Notes: a model not told the origin generated them from the sequence alone. A DNA stretch of 60,000 nt from Cristatella mucedo (GCA_009760855.2 WPIO01000003.1:12306501-12366500), one strand, 5' to 3'; numbered from the stretch's first letter, positions 34,421 through 47,959 are shown. Translations and numbers: made by a program.

Positions 34421-35654
34421 GCTTCTTCCAGAGATGAAAATCCTGGCCCTGTGCACCGAAGCTGCTTTTAGTTTGAATGAGCTATTGACCTAATCTCGTA
34501 GTTCCCGCAACGGATTTCACGTTGGCCACTTTCACCCTTAATTTTTCCTAATAAGACACCATGTGCGTACATGGAAGAAGTAGATTTTGTAGGCGCAAGA
34601 AATTCAATCGCATCTTGGAACCGTGTTCCGAAAGCTTATACTTGCATCAGAATGCTTATCTGAAAATACTTTGAAAACAGCAATCTTAGACAAAAGATAA
34701 AACTTTACCCGCTGCTCACCTCACCTGCTTTATGGCCTTATGCAACAGGCGGCCCCCTTTAAAAGTCAGCGGCCAACCTCAAGGGTCACACACGCGAGGG
34801 CCATTGTATTGTTCGTTAATCCCTGCTAATCCTTGGTTGAAAATGTGCGGCCCTGCATTCTGTGAAATATACCCTTTCTTAAATACATTGAAATATAAAT
34901 TTTTTCTTTTAGAAGATGCTTTTGCCTTTCTTTAGGGCATGCGCAAGCAAGAGAAGAAGTGAAAGCGATCGTTCATCGCTCGTCGACTAGCCAGCTCCAC
35001 CAGGCCAATCCGTCACGTGCCAGTGAGAGCTAGTGCAGGTTTCGCGCTTGCTGGCTGTATGGAAAAAGACCTACTCCGAGCGGAGGCGTCTTGATAACGA
35101 CTCGCGCTGAAGGAACGAAATTAGTAAACAAAACCAACAATGTACGCAATTGCGAAAAACATTATCTGCAAGCAAAGCTGTGCTTTAGAAAGTCGACGCA
35201 TTAGCATGCTTCAGAATGCTCCCAGGCCGCTTAAGGAAGAGGATGCGTGACCTTTCCACACCATAGCTACCCGCATTCTCCAAAAACTAGCCAGTCCCCT
35301 GTAGCGTGCTTATAGCTGCAAACCCGGCCCAGAACGGTTGCGGTTACTACAGTGCTGGCGGACATTATGGCAAGATGTTGATTAAGCCCTTACGCGACAA
35401 CGGCGACACAGCGAGATTTTTTGTGATTCCATCACTCCCCCTGGCCCAACAAAACATTTCACTTGATTAAAATAATTAGGTATGTTAAATAATTAAACTT
35501 GATGTCAATTATTGCGCGTCCATTTAAAAAAAGCTTTTAAATTGCTGAACATAATTATAAATTAAAAAAATATACTTTGTCTTAAAATCTACTTGTATTA
35601 CCTTTGAAAATACAAATGCTGTAAGCTGATAAGAAAGAAAGCAGAAAAAAGCCT
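34421..35654. other. Intergenic stretch, no recognisable gene
   Basis: AT-rich, particularly 35440-35650; only short frames. Confidence 0.4.
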
Positions 35655-35812
35655 AGCTAATTTAGAAGCTTCATTTATATAGATGAACAGCGATTGCGTC
35701 TAATGTCACCGCATTCAGTGACAATAAACTATTGCCCACCGCAGGATTCGAACCCACGACCTTGATAAGAAAGCGAGCGCCTTACCCCTGTAAGCACCTT
35801 GAGGTAATGTAC
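35655..35812 (-). mobile_element. SINE family B
   Basis: On the minus strand: a B box in TCGTGGGTTCGAATCCTGCGG (35742-35762), a hairpin with changed but still pairing arms (TGTCAC at 35704-35709 and GTGACA at 35718-35723), and the 3' end CTATATAAATGAAGC with AAATTAGCTAGGC near 35655-35672. Confidence 0.85.
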
Positions 35813-36224
35813 TCCCGACAATAGGAAAATCTACCGAAGACATTGCAAATGATGGTGAACCATCTCCAAAGAGATGCTTTTCCACAAACCGGTCTTGTAA
35901 CGTTATTAGATTTTATAATATTGATAACTATGTTTTTTTTTTCAGCAGCATTCTAAGAAAGCTGGATCTCTCATCTTGTGTTTAAACAGCTGCTTCACGA
36001 TAAGAAATTACTGAGGTATTTAACAAAAAGCGACTTGCCCAAAAGCATCAAAATGCACTGAGTTATTATGCTTAGGCAACCATGCAAAACCGCACAGGAA
36101 GTCACTTAGAGCCGCTGCTAGTATGATCAGATAGTAAAATGCTCTGACTCGTGCCTAAATAAAACACCTCAGAGACTCTTAAAAAAAAGACATTCCCACT
36201 AGCCCCTTATTAAAAAAAAAATCC

Positions 36225-36355
36225 GTTCACCCTCTTTTTATATAGCGACAAAAGAGCCTTTACGCCTATCACCACCGCTTGCAGTGCGATACAGAATCGC
36301 CCACCTCACCGAACCCACGACCTGGACCGAGGTCGTGAAACAAACCACCTTAATT
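36225..36355 (-). mobile_element. SINE family B
   Basis: The minus strand retains the CGACCTCGGTCCAGGTCGTGG head part, a partial B box (GGTTCGGTGAGG), the hairpin region (TATCGCACTGCAAGCGGTGG) and TCGCTATATAAAAAGAGG near 36228-36250. Confidence 0.8.
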
Positions 36356-36429
36356 AAATAGTCACGCTTTACATATCGCTCTTTTAAACAAAGTTATCTG
36401 ATTTCTCAGCTAATTGAATACAATAGTGG

Positions 36430-36545
36430 CCCAGACTTCACGGTTATCGCCACCGCTTGCGTCTGTCATCAAAGAATGCCCCCTGCAAGCCTCGAACCAA
36501 AGACGACGCTCGTGAAGGCGGAAACGTTACCCCTGGCAGACCTGG
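36430..36545 (-). mobile_element. SINE family B, 3'-truncated
   Basis: The minus strand shows the head with GGTAACGTTTCCGCC, a B box GGTTCGAGGCTTGC (36485-36498) and the CGCAAGCGGTGGCGATAACCG hairpin part. It is the third copy in about 0.9 kb, all in one orientation. Confidence 0.75.
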
Positions 36546-39500
36546 CCGCACGTCATGACCAGGCTGATGGAAGTGCACCAGCGCATAAAGAATGACTAAG
36601 AGCCAAGACTGCAAGAGCAGACAGGTTTTATCTTGTTTTGACCCTGTACGCCAATTCAGTAATGGCGTTATGTCAATGGTACTGAATAGAAAATTATCCA
36701 GCATGTTGAGTTGCTTCTAAACTAGTTGCCAAAAAAGAAGGTAAAGAAGGTTCCGCAACAACATTGTGCGACTTTGCGACGTAGACTAGAGCTGCAATGA
36801 CTGCTGCTGCTACAATTGACCGCGACCTATATTCCACAACCTCCACAGAATATCAATCTATCATCTTAACGAGGACAAGGATGAGTGACCTGTTATTCCC
36901 CGGTAAGTCAGCATGCATTGAACCGATTTACACTGTGGTGCATCATCAACCACAGAAACAGCACCAGGAAGAACTCAGATGACCTCAGTTCGTGATTAGA
37001 CCTATCCAATAACAAGGCGGACAGTTAAGATCAAGACTCCAACAATAGAATCTTCTGAACATGTCCCAAATCGACTTTTAATCGAAATTGCTAACAGGAC
37101 TTAGTGTATTTCTTCAAAAGGAAAAATCCAGTATTCTTTCTGAGGGCTCATGAACGCCTTACAATCATCAATTGACCCAGCGAAAGAAAACCATATTTTC
37201 AGAAACGTCAAAACCAGAATTTTAAGGCTGAAGCTTTTTGCCCAATTGAAAACTGCCTTCCACCCAGTAGCGCATATGTCCGCATGACAGAGACAACCAT
37301 AATTTTGAGGTAATGAATTCATTGAGTACGACAAGTACAGCGGTACCTCTGTGGTGATTGAAGTAAGGCCCATTTAATGAACTGTAACAGGGATATACAA
37401 ACATGTATTTCTTATGCAATTAGAATAAGCAGACAAGAGAATTGCACTACATTTTTGAAGCGAATGACTCTCGTAAAGACAAACAGCAGTTGGAGAGAAG
37501 AATATCCAGCAACCACACCTCTGTTCGGGGCTCGCAAAATCTGAGAAAAATGAAGGTGATCAAGAAGTGAAATGAAGTGCTGATGATGGAAAAAAGTACT
37601 GAATGCTTTTCGCCTATTGTCTACAAACTTACCGTAATTTTAGACAGAAAAACCAAAAGAAACTATAAATGACATACTGATGCAGTATCACAAACCTGAC
37701 TGCAGCGTTCTAAAGATCAACTAACTTCGTCGCCAATTGGATTTACTCCCTGAACTATGGTATGGTTAGGTGTTTAGAATATGGAAGATCGTTTTTCAAT
37801 ATAGTAACAATGGGTTAGCATGTTAGAAAATGGTCTCAGTTGGCATTGACTACTATTGAACACTCCCCAGATACGCCCTGGCACAACAACCTTACAAGAG
37901 AGTTATGGGCAGAAATCTTGAAGTTCAGACTTCATTTTTTACAGTATTTTGTCCTAGGCTTATTACTTATTGGCATGCATTTTGGGATATACCATTTTTT
38001 TAAGATTTCAATGGAGCCACTTTTTCATTTGGCCTTCATATTCGTAATGAGCACAAAAACTGATTAGATGCCTAGTTTTGTTTAAGTAAAACATCATTTA
38101 AAAACTTGTTGATCGGTGTAATAGATTTTGAATGTCGTAAATGCATCGCCAAGAGGGATGGCGCTGCTTTGCCAAAATTTGTAAATAATATCACTGAACA
38201 ACTCCAGACCATCGTTATTACGAAAACAACGTTACATTTTCGATATAATTACATGCCGGCGAGAGAGGTGTAATTTACTCGTGGTCATGACTATCAAAAA
38301 GCGAAGATCTAAAAACCAGCGAAGGCTCGGCGCTTTAAGAGGTGGATCTAGTTGAATATAACTGCGCCACATTTTTGTTCTTTATTTACCTTGCCGAACG
38401 CATTTTAAACTTGTCGTGCTTATGCCCCTTTAGCTGAGATATCAGGAAGTGCCTGCCGAAGTGGCAATAATCACTGAATAAAAGCAATGTACTGCCACTT
38501 CCGACCTGCGTTGCCGTCGTAAGGTAAGTGACCATTGTGTTGCAAGGTCAAGGGTCTGCCGTTCATGCTATGAGCGCTTCCACTGATGTGCATTCGCATA
38601 TAACTAAGCATTGATTGAGTGCGTGCCACCTGCCAGGAATCAGTCTGAGAAAGTTTCACGTAAATCTTATCTAGAAATTAAGGTAATTTAAATTATGCAT
38701 TAGTGCTGTTTATAGCTGCAATTTAGGCAAAAGCACTTCCTAGCGGCGAGATGCTGTATATGAAGAGAAATATTTTTTCGCTGTTTGCATGTAATGTCGG
38801 TGGCACCTGCGGCAGAAGGTTGACTTAGTTCTAAAAGTGGGTATTTATCATTTGCTTAAACATTTTTGAGATGCACAGCACTGGCATTGTTGAAGCGAGC
38901 CCCCCACCCTCCTACCGTTACTGCCTTCTTTTGACACCCACCTCTGTCGCTGTATCTGCTAGTGTCACACCTCCAATATCGGTAGATCGATCGTTTTCAA
39001 ATTGAACAAGAATACTTTGCTTACAGATACCCCAGCCGTTTCTCGTGCATATTAGTAGATAAACTAATTTTTTTATGAAGAGCTGACTTCAGTAATATTA
39101 TGGTTTTTAATTTTGTAGCTCATGTGTCTTTTAAACGTCACAGGTAGCCTAATGGATGATCTGATCAACGTGAAATTAGCACATGCTCTGTAGTAAAATA
39201 AAGCTGCATTTTATTTTGCAACTGAGTAACTCCCCGCGTCTTTGTCATCATTTACATACTTTTGAAATCATCCATTGTCTTCTGATTGTTTTCCATTAAA
39301 GGTATTCTTGCTCTTTTGGTAATTCACAGCTTAAGCCAAAAGTGCTCGATCGACGTGAAATGAATGTATGCCAGTTTAGCTGTCTTTATAGACCTTTCTG
39401 TATCTGTTGCTTTGCATTTATGAAATTTGAAATTCATATGCATATTGAGCTTTGGTTTGGGTAAGCATGACTGTTATAAACCTTCTTATACCTGTACATT

Positions 39501-39779
39501 TATTTTTCAATTCCAATTTGGCAAGTGAGTTTCGCGCTTTTATTTTTTCATATAATAATTCAAATATATGCTGATTAAGTGTTTTTGTACTTCTTAATGA
39601 AAGGCTTTTCGGGTATATTTATACAGTGCATGGTATCGCAATCTGTTTATTTGATAGCCATGTTCAGTAGAAGAATGGCTGTAAAACGTAACCTTGATCC
39701 CGAAATAGATCATCAGAATGTGTAAGCAAGACGGGAGTGCTTCACGCGGCGGAACAGTCTGCATGAAGGAGACGATCGA
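36546..39779. other. AT-rich intergenic stretch, no recognisable gene
   Basis: More than 3 kb with short frames only (up to about 90 codons at 37101-37373, minus strand). No repeat family, RNA or exon could be supported. Confidence 0.45.
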
Positions 39780-39806
39780 TGAGAGAGGAGAGCGAGAGTG
39801 AGAGGA

Positions 39807-39845
<39 letters not shown>

Positions 39846-39878
39846 CAGAGAGAGACAGAGAGAGAGAGAGGAGAGAGT
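39780..39878 (+). repeat. (GA)n / (GAGACA)n purine microsatellite
   Basis: An uninterrupted purine-rich run of AG dinucleotides with AGAGACAG interruptions. It sits at the left edge of a CpG-rich block. Confidence 0.97.
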
Positions 39879-39879
39879 G

Positions 39880-41225
39880 GATCCAGGGTCGCATCTGGGC
39901 GCCCTCTACCGCCACATCACATTCACTGCTCTGGACGAGCCAAACCACCGACCGAGCTCCGACGCGCCTCGCGGCAGCCACCCGTGCGCCGCTCCGGGCG
40001 CATTCGTTGCGTCAGCGATTGCCGCGCGAGCGCTGACCTTGCGCATCGGAAGGACAGATGGCGTATAAGGACTATCTTGGCTCAGTGTTCGCGTCCTCGG
40101 GCACAGCCGTCACCGAGACGTTCGAGAGGCACACTGCAGCCGCCGCGCGCTACCGTGCAAATGACTGGTGCAAAAATTGCCCACGCGGCGCTCTCCCTGC
40201 CCAGTTCAGTGGCCATCAGCAAGGTACACCATCAGCGACGGTCGATCCGCATTCAGTCTCGCCAGACTGCAGCGGTGGTGCCGCTTGAAGCGGCGGTGGC
40301 CCGGCGGGCGACGCCATGCCCGGCGCCGCTCGCGCCTCCGCCGCCGGGCAGCCGGAAGGCTGCGCCGGCTGGAGCGCCGGCCTGATCATCGTGCGGTTGG
40401 CTGCCGCCGTCGGCGGCACCGCGTGGCTGAGGGACTCGGCGCCGTGCCTCGACAGCCCCGCCGCGCGACCGGCAGTCGGGCAAGAGATCGACGCCGCCGC
40501 CGCCGCTACCAGCCAGCCTGTCCGCAAGCTGGGCCATCGCGGCGCGCCCATCTTCGGCGGCTCACGCGAGGATGGCGATGGTGTAGCTGACGGTCGCCGA
40601 GTTTCGCTCCCGTCGTGGAGACGCCTCACTGGGCGAGGTGAGCGACGGCCGCCGCTGGCGGCGGCTTCGCGCTGGGCGCCCCGAGTCCGACGCCTTCGCC
40701 CTGCTTATGGCAGCGCCACGCGCGCGCGTCCTCCCGCGCGCGCCTGGCGCCGCGGATTAGTGCCGCAGCTCGGGGCCAGGCGGGGTCGCGGAGCGGGCGA
40801 AAAGCGAGCGCGCGCCTTGCCGTTGTTAGGGCACGCGCCGGCGCCTTCGCTGAGCCGCTGGACTGAGCTGAAGATCTGGCACATCTGTGGACACACCAGC
40901 AGTCGGAAGAGAGGGCGGGAGAGAGCGCCGCCTTGCAAACTGGCAATTACTCGGACGGAGCGGTGCAAAACAGGCTGCCGAGGGCGGCTGGGGCGGGCGC
41001 GCTGGCACGGTCGCGGGGGCGTACGCATTCGCGCGCGCGCAGCTCGAAGATCCGGCCGGCAGACTGGCGAGGCCAAAGCATCGACTGGGCAAGCGGAGCG
41101 ACGGAGGGGCAACGTGAAACTAAAAGCGCCTGCATGAAGTCGAAAAGTAAATACGCGTACAAGAACGAGAAACCCCGCCCCCGCCGAAAGCACCGGGCAA
41201 GCGAACCATAAGCGAAGACAAAGAG
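39880..41225. other. CpG-dense GC-rich block
   Basis: High GC with no visible CpG depletion (many CGCG runs, such as 40720-40745 and 41020-41045). Open frames occur in nearly all six frames (up to 273 codons at 40316-41137), as expected from few AT-rich stops; none has a recognisable domain. Such a block could be a CpG-island promoter, but no exon is supported. Confidence 0.6.
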
Positions 41226-41246
41226 GTTGCTTGGTGTGCATTTGTG

Positions 41247-41312
41247 AACAAATGTAAAGTGCCCAGAAAGAGATTAAATTTCCTCGAGGGTGCCATCATG
41301 CATTATTATAAG
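41247..41312 (+). mobile_element. LINE family 1 3' tail only
   Basis: Consists of just the terminal hairpin (AAGTGCCCAGAAAGAGATTAAATTTCCTCGAGGGTGCC) and an ATTATTATAAGG tail, in the middle of GC-rich DNA. An extreme 5' truncation. Confidence 0.8.
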
Positions 41313-41820
41313 GTCGCAGACTGCGCCTGAAGGCGCGATCGGGCGACAGCGGGCGTGCGAGACGCGATGGCTTCGCCCGCGTCGCGTGTGTCGCTGCCAG
41401 CGTCGTGATGAGACGCCGCGCCGCCGTTGGGAGCCGACGTGCCCACAGGTGCGAGCGCCTACATCTATCTCTACGGCGCCCCTATCGCTGGCTACTCCAT
41501 TCAGCCACCGGTTTCCGGTCTCCCCATTCAGAGCACGTGCCGCTACGTGACGCGGCGCGGCGGTCTATCGCGGCACGCGCTCGCTCAGCGACGATTAACC
41601 TGATTTTATCGCGGCGCAGTGTGGGTCGGCCTGCCGAGTGCGGCGCCGCGAGGTGCCGTTTCTGGTGGGGCGCGAGCTCGTGGCTGCGGCAGCGGCGGCG
41701 GGGCGGCGTGGTACCGCACGCCCGGAAGCGAGCGCCGCCGCAATGAGTCCGATCGGGTGGTAGGTGGCGACGATCGTCTTTCAGTTACGGGATGGGGGAG
41801 GGAGTACCGCCTCTAACGGC
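41313..41820. other. CpG-dense GC-rich block, continuation
   Basis: Same composition as 39880-41225, so the LINE tail at 41247-41312 may have split one larger block. No exon supported. Confidence 0.5.
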
Positions 41821-43289
41821 TCAAGTCATGCGGCGCGTGAAAAGAAGTGCCTGGATGGAGATTATTGCCCGCTTAAGCGCGCTTCTCGAATGAATTATTG
41901 TGCGTGCACTCGCGAGTAAAAAGTATTCATTATGCACTGCACCGTTTACTGGGCAAGAGACGCGAGATGTTTCCGCGGCGTGAGCGGACTTAGGGATTTT
42001 TAACCGATTAAGTAGTAAGATGGTTCCTCGTCAATGGCTTGATGGTTTGGAAGATAGCTGTCGTGGATGAAACAGCCCGGCAAGATTGAAACCATTACTT
42101 TACCTTCAAAATAGAAGCGACCGATGTTCTTACCTAAATAAAGTTCTGCTCATCTAACTTGCATCACTACAACGCTCACATATTTTTCGGCACCGCATGT
42201 TTAGCGTTCGCTTTTGTTGGAAGGAGCTACTTTGGTACTTCCTGACTGCGCCGCGCGTGCTGAACTGTCACCTGATGTTCTCAAGCGGTTGGTAAACCAA
42301 AATAATTGAAAAATTGAAGGTCGAATCATCGTGCCGATCTCAAGCTGGGCTCCAAGTGACAAGTGAAACTTGGTGCAGCTCGGAGGACTGGCGCCACAAC
42401 TCAGCTGCCAGTAGCTTCAAGTTGGAAGCGCGGGCGTCTTCGCGCACTGCTCAGTCTGGTCTGCACAGCTGCGGCCACGTGACGAAGAATAAGGCCACGT
42501 GACAAAAAGAGAACGATTTGCCTACCGAATTTGGCTACAGCGGATCAGTGAAAGCTATACTTGAGCATTCCTCGATTTATACGAAACCACTGGCAAAGCC
42601 GGGGTTCAGCGCTGATACGCTTCTCGGATGAGTTTTGCGGAGTATGGTATTTATAAAAGTGTCAGCAAAAGCAAGCCGTTAATTAATGAGCGATAATGCA
42701 AAAGCTGCCCTGAGTAGTGGTGAACGAGCGCGCAGTAAACACGCCCACTAACCGCACAGACGCCCGGAGAGATATCCTGTGAAGAATGAGACGAAAATAA
42801 ATTTGATCCACTGGCAGATGGAAACAGGAACTCTTCTTGGTCATGAAAGAGTGAAGAGCATCGCCCGGCCGGATCGCTTTATTACCGTGCGAAAGTCAAA
42901 CATGGCAGTGGTGGCAGTAGCGTTTGCTTAATCGGGTGTTTCAGCCTCGGTATCCAAGCTCTTCACCGCTCTGACGGGATTATGGGGTAAGTGAGAGTGT
43001 TTATAACACGTTTAAAAATTTTCTGTCATGGTGTGTGACAAATTTGTCGGTTGAAGAGCTCTGGTTGCTAGGCAAGTGACAACGTCTGCAAGCATCCTCT
43101 AGGCAAGAAATTAACCCTTCCAGATCGTTCCAGGTGCCCAAGTTTCCTTAGTTGATCGTTTCGAGCCACCTTCCAGGATACAGCCTATTGATATTAATCT
43201 ATAAGTGGTTTAGGTTGATGCACTCTCACTTGGCGCCGAGAACTGTGTCTCAGCATCTAAAAATAGCTTTTTGGTCGCCTTAAGCAACC
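41821..43289. other. Intergenic stretch, no recognisable gene
   Basis: Mixed composition with short frames only. Confidence 0.4.
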
Positions 43290-43462
43290 TTTTGGTTTGA
43301 ACAAGCTGGGATTACACAGGTCAACTTCCGCCCTGGGTCAAGATTTGGCCGACGTCGTGGGCTCGAGCCCGCCAGGCATATGAATATGCATGTGCATGTG
43401 TGAAAAAAGAAAAGAGATTAAGTTCTCTAGAGTGCTATACAAAGAATTATATATTATATATA
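43290..43462 (+). mobile_element. SINE family A
   Basis: A clear B box (GTCGTGGGCTCGAGCCC, 43354-43370), a duplicated CATATGAATATGCATGTGCATGTGTGA body (43377-43402), the 3' end AGAGATTAAGTTCTCTAGAGTGCTATAC (43413-43440) and an AT-rich tail. The A box is worn. Confidence 0.8.
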
Positions 43463-43779
43463 ACAACGCCGAATGTTTGTTGAAAGCGGATGGAAAATGT
43501 TTCCGCGAATACGGGCAGTTATAAGGAAAGGTACAGTCCTAACAGCTAAAGCGTGCGCTAGAGATGCCACGGTATTCACTTGTGCCATATAGCCCTTCCT
43601 CGCTAAAAGATAAATTGCAACCAAGTTCATGTTTTCAGGCTGTTAGTGAAGATTAAGCCGATCATTGAAAGAGTTCCCAGTGAAATGGATGGATGATCAG
43701 CTGGAGAGGATAGACCCGTCATTCTCGGAAATACTTCGTGCATTTGAGCGTTGGCTCAGCGTCCCTTAATAAGAACGTG

Positions 43780-45010
43780 GCGAACCTTCGAGCTGGCATA
43801 TGACCCGGAGAGTCGGCAGCGAGACTATGAACATAGCTTTCATCGGTTTTACGCAAAGCGAGAGCAAAGCGCCGCCGCCACTCACGCCGGGTTTCGGTAT
43901 TGTGCGTGCGGACGGCGGACGCCGCTGACAATGACGGCGTCTTTTCCCGCGCTGCACGCGCGAAATGGCGCCCTTGCATTGGTGGTGAGACGTTATAGGC
44001 ACGACCTTCCGGGTGGTGGCACACTGTGCAGCGTCGCGTTTAAAAACGATGCGCCGTGCTGGCTGTTGGGAACAGCGTAAAGTGGCGGCGTCTTCAGTTG
44101 TTGATGCGTTTCCAGAAGCGAAAGGCGCAGCAGCAGCAGGTATTTGCATGGCGAAATGTTGATCAATGCAGGGGGCCGCCAGTTGCAGGATCCTCAGATC
44201 GTTACGAGACTGCCGCGATTGGTCCGGCAGCGTTTCCAGGTCCTGACGCGTCTTTCACGCCGCTCGATTCGGCAAGAAGCCTGGTGCAACCGTCCAAGAC
44301 GAGGGCTTGAAGCGCGTCGATGGCCCAGGTGCGGTTGCTTCGACGGCGGCGATCGTCGCCCACGCCCGTCTCACGCTCGGATTTCGAGCCGCACTGTTGT
44401 CGGTCCGGCGTCCATCGCGAGCGCTTCGGGTTTCTTGGCTGGCGCGCGCCAGAAAAGTGGCGGAAAACCGGCCGCCGTGCCAGAAGAGCCCGACCGCCAG
44501 GCCGAGGTGGCTCGGCGGAGTTTCTGCGGTCGTTCGATCTCTGATGCGGTGCCGCTGCCCAGCAGCATCGAGCCACGCTGGTAGCTTCAGGACCTCCCGA
44601 TGCATAAGCAGCGGCCGGAAGAGCGCCAGAGAGCTTCGAAGGCGGACGCGGAAGCGATGCGGCATTTTCGAAGCCCTCCCCGCGCCTCCTCCAGTGAAGC
44701 CATCATTGATCTCCCACACGCCGCGGGTTACGAGGTGTCGAGGAAGTCAGATTAATTCGGTACCCTCACAGGCTGCGCGGTGGAGCGAGAGCAGCCGTGG
44801 AGGGCGGTCCGTGGCGGGACCCAGAGTCGCGGCCGATAGCGCTGCTCCAGGCATGCCACCAGCGGGGAGCTGAGAGCTGGGCGCGGCGCTTCTCCCGAGA
44901 GCAGCTGGAAGTATTTGGATAGCCACTGGCGCAGCAGCTGTGGTGGTGGAGCAAGAAACGGTGAGGGGAGCGCGATAACGAAGGGACCAGAGTCGCACGG
45001 CCTCTGAAAC
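43780..45010. other. CpG-dense GC-rich block
   Basis: Long open frames on both strands overlap each other and carry no domain. CpG dinucleotides are abundant. I cannot support any exon. Confidence 0.5.
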
Positions 45011-45971
45011 CCGATATCACTGATTTGACAGCCGCGTAGGGTCAGTAGAGAAGCATAGCATTGCAAAAGTTGCGGCTCATACGTGAATTGTTTGAGCTAC
45101 AGATTAGTAACCGGATCAGAACGTGGTAGCGTAAAGGCTGATGAATCGCCAGAAATATGAGCAGATGGAAGTTTCAGACGAGATTCAAAAAGGGACTTCT
45201 GTTGATCTTGGGGCTGTACCGTAACATTCTTCGTAATTGTTTCATCTGATCAGTAAGCCACATAATTATTCAAGGTCAACAGAATAAAGGGCCGAACGCA
45301 ACGGTGACCACGATGTGTGGTTTCATATGCGGCTACTGCAGCGAATGTAGCTAGCGAATCTATCATCTCTACTATAAACGAGAAAGTCCTCCGCTCACGC
45401 TGCAAGCGAGCACTTTCGCTCGGGCAACATTTGGCGTATATCTTCGTGACGAACTTGACAGATTCAGTGAAGTAGTTACAAGTCCATAGTGCAGCTCTTT
45501 AACCATACATATAAAAGAGAATAACACTAATTGAGCTTACTTTGTGTGTACACATTAAATATTGGACTTTTTAATTCTTATTTTACTAAATTTGTCAGTC
45601 GGCAGGTATCCACTGGAAGGCTGTGCACTATTCGTATTTAGAAGGCTGATTATTCGCATTTCTCAATTGAATAGGAACATAAAACCACATTTGGACAACT
45701 TCAGTGCCTCTTAATCCAAATTGAAAGTGTTTGCGGGTGGTGGTGCACCCTAGCGTATTCAATAGTTTAGCCACTGCCCAAAATTGTGAAAGTTCTTTAC
45801 CATTGGTTGGCCGACAGCTCCAGAGTCGCCCGACGATCGAAGCGCTTTCAGCCTCAGAAGGTGCCTTCAGGGTGGGCAAAACCATATTTCAAAGGTGGGA
45901 CTACCTAAATCTGACTGGTATAATCCGCTGAGTCAGCGGCGTCCGCTGCCGACTCGGCGTGGGTACGCTGG
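45011..45971. other. AT-rich intergenic stretch
   Basis: No gene, repeat or RNA supported. Confidence 0.4.
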
Positions 45972-46867
45972 ACCTCTCCACTTCACTGTCTCTGGTCTCT
46001 AGTTTCCTTGGCCTGGGTCTGTCTGTCTCTGTCCAGCCTCTGTCTGTCTCTGGCCTGTCTCTGTCTGCTCCCCTGCCTGTCTCTGCCTGTTCTGCTTCTG
46101 TCTTTTTCTGAGTTCACTGTCTTGCCCAGAGCCCTGTCTGTCTCCTGCCCAGCCCCTGGTCTGTCTCTTGCTCCTGCCCCCATCTGCTCCTGTCTGTCTC
46201 TGCTCCTGCCCCCTGCTTTCTGGTCTGCTCTGAAGTCCACTTTGGTCTGGTTCCTGCCCGCCTTGCTCCTGCTCCTGCCTGCGCCCCTGGTCTGCCTCTG
46301 TCTGTCTCCCCTGGTCTGTCCTGTTCTTGTCTGTCTCGTCTGTTCTAGTGTCTGTCTCTGTCTGTCTCTGTCTGTCTCTGTCTGTCTCTGTCTATGTTCT
46401 GTCTGCCTCTTAAGCCTGTTCTGTCTAAGTCTCTGTTCCCTGTCTGGGCCTCCCTGACCTGTCTCCTGTCTGTCTCTGCTGCCTGCCTCCTGTCTGTTCT
46501 TTGCCCTGCCTCTGGGCCTGTCCCTGTCTGTTCTGCTTCCGCCCTTAGTGTTCATCTCTTCTGCTCGTCTCTGTCTGCTTGGTCTGCTCCTGTCTGCCTC
46601 TGTTCCCAAGTCTCCTTTTTACCTGTGCTGAGCTCCTAAACTCATTTCTGTCTGTCTCTTGGGCTGTCTCTGGTCGCTGCTCCTGTCTGTTCCCTAGTCT
46701 GCTCCTGTCTGTCTCTGTCTGTTCCCTTGTCTGGTTCTGCCTGGCTCTCTGGGTTCCTGTCTGTCTCTGTCTGTCTCTGCCTGGTTCCCTCTCGCTCTCT
46801 CTGTGTCTCTGTCTTTGTCTCTGTCTGTCTGCCCCTCTCCTGTCTCTCTGTCTCTTTCTCTCATCTG

Positions 46868-46953
<86 letters not shown>

Positions 46954-47062
46954 TTGATGTCTCAAAGTCTCTCAGTTCCCGTGGTTCTGTGTGTCTCTGT
47001 GTCCTCGTGTCTCTGTTCTGTCTCCGTCTCCTCTCTGCCCTCCCTCCCTCTCTCTCTCCCCA
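45972..47062 (+). repeat. Pyrimidine-strand satellite: CTGTCTCTGTCTGT-type repeats with a (CT)n core
   Basis: About 1.1 kb in which the plus strand is almost purely C/T plus G. The units CTGTCT and CTCTGTCTGT vary (46015-46860), a nearly pure (CT)n lies at 46867-46950, and variant units resume to about 47062. The open frames through it (Leu/Ser/Cys-rich or Arg/Gln-rich) are repeat artefacts. Confidence 0.95.
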
Positions 47063-47959
47063 TCTATTGCGGCCTCGATAAACCTGGGCAGCAGCGCTCT
47101 AAGCTGTGAAAGCAGAGCCAATAGGAGAGACACTTAAGCAGTGCCCTTAAGGGAGCTTTAATGCTTGTGCATACTGACATGCGCCGCGCGGTCAGCGCTT
47201 CGTCGATTTGGCAGCTACACGGTCGTCCAGCATCAGGCCGAAGTGACGTACAGCACTCTGCGCTGATCCTGGAGAGCGAAGAATGATTGCTCGACCGGCG
47301 CGTCTTCGCGGAAAGCACAACCAGCGCGTAGAGCTCAGAAGTAAATCTGGTTCTCCTGCACTGACCTTAGCTATTTTGTGTCTTTTGATTCGTCCCTTCC
47401 AGTACTGTACCAAGCTACAATATGCTATCACTTGGTGAGATGTTACACCAAAACATTTGCAATTATATGCAAAGTGATCAAAGTTCCTGTATAGGTGATC
47501 CGCCCCTTGGCGCTGCGCTTGTCATTATTAATGCCCTTAACCTAAGATTATCACCTCAACCAAGTTTTTGTCTCCACTAGTTAAGGATATGTAAAATTAA
47601 TAATTGGAGCACTGGATTTTCATTTTTCTTCAGTTTACCGAGAATAATTCATTGCTCTTGGCTGAGATCATCATTGCATTCTCTCATTGTACCTAATCAA
47701 CATCTTTCATATGGGCCTGTTCTATAATTGTATATAATTCATATAGCGCCCGAAGAACTTGACTCTTGGCTATGCTTTCACAAGGCCGCCATAGGCTTTC
47801 TGGAGCCCGCGAGGAATCTTAATGACCTTGGTCGAATGACTTTATACTGTGAAGCAAACCACTCTTGTTCAACCGATGAAACACTGCAAGCGGTGGCTGA
47901 AGTCCGGGAATGCTAGCCATTACAACTACGTCATCACTCGCCCTTTGGACCTCGCCCAG
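47063..47959. other. Intergenic stretch with a tail-like scrap
   Basis: 47740-47772 (TCATATAGCGCCCGAAGAACTTGACTC) resembles the reverse complement of the SINE A 3' end. Nothing else is seen. Confidence 0.4.

Noticed and set aside
40316-41137. 273-codon open frame in GC-rich DNA
   Set aside because: Several other long frames overlap it on both strands, no domain is visible, and stop codons are simply rare at this GC content.
46008-47109. Leu/Ser/Cys-rich open frames that look like membrane proteins
   Set aside because: They are translations of the CTGTCT/CT repeat and shift composition with frame.
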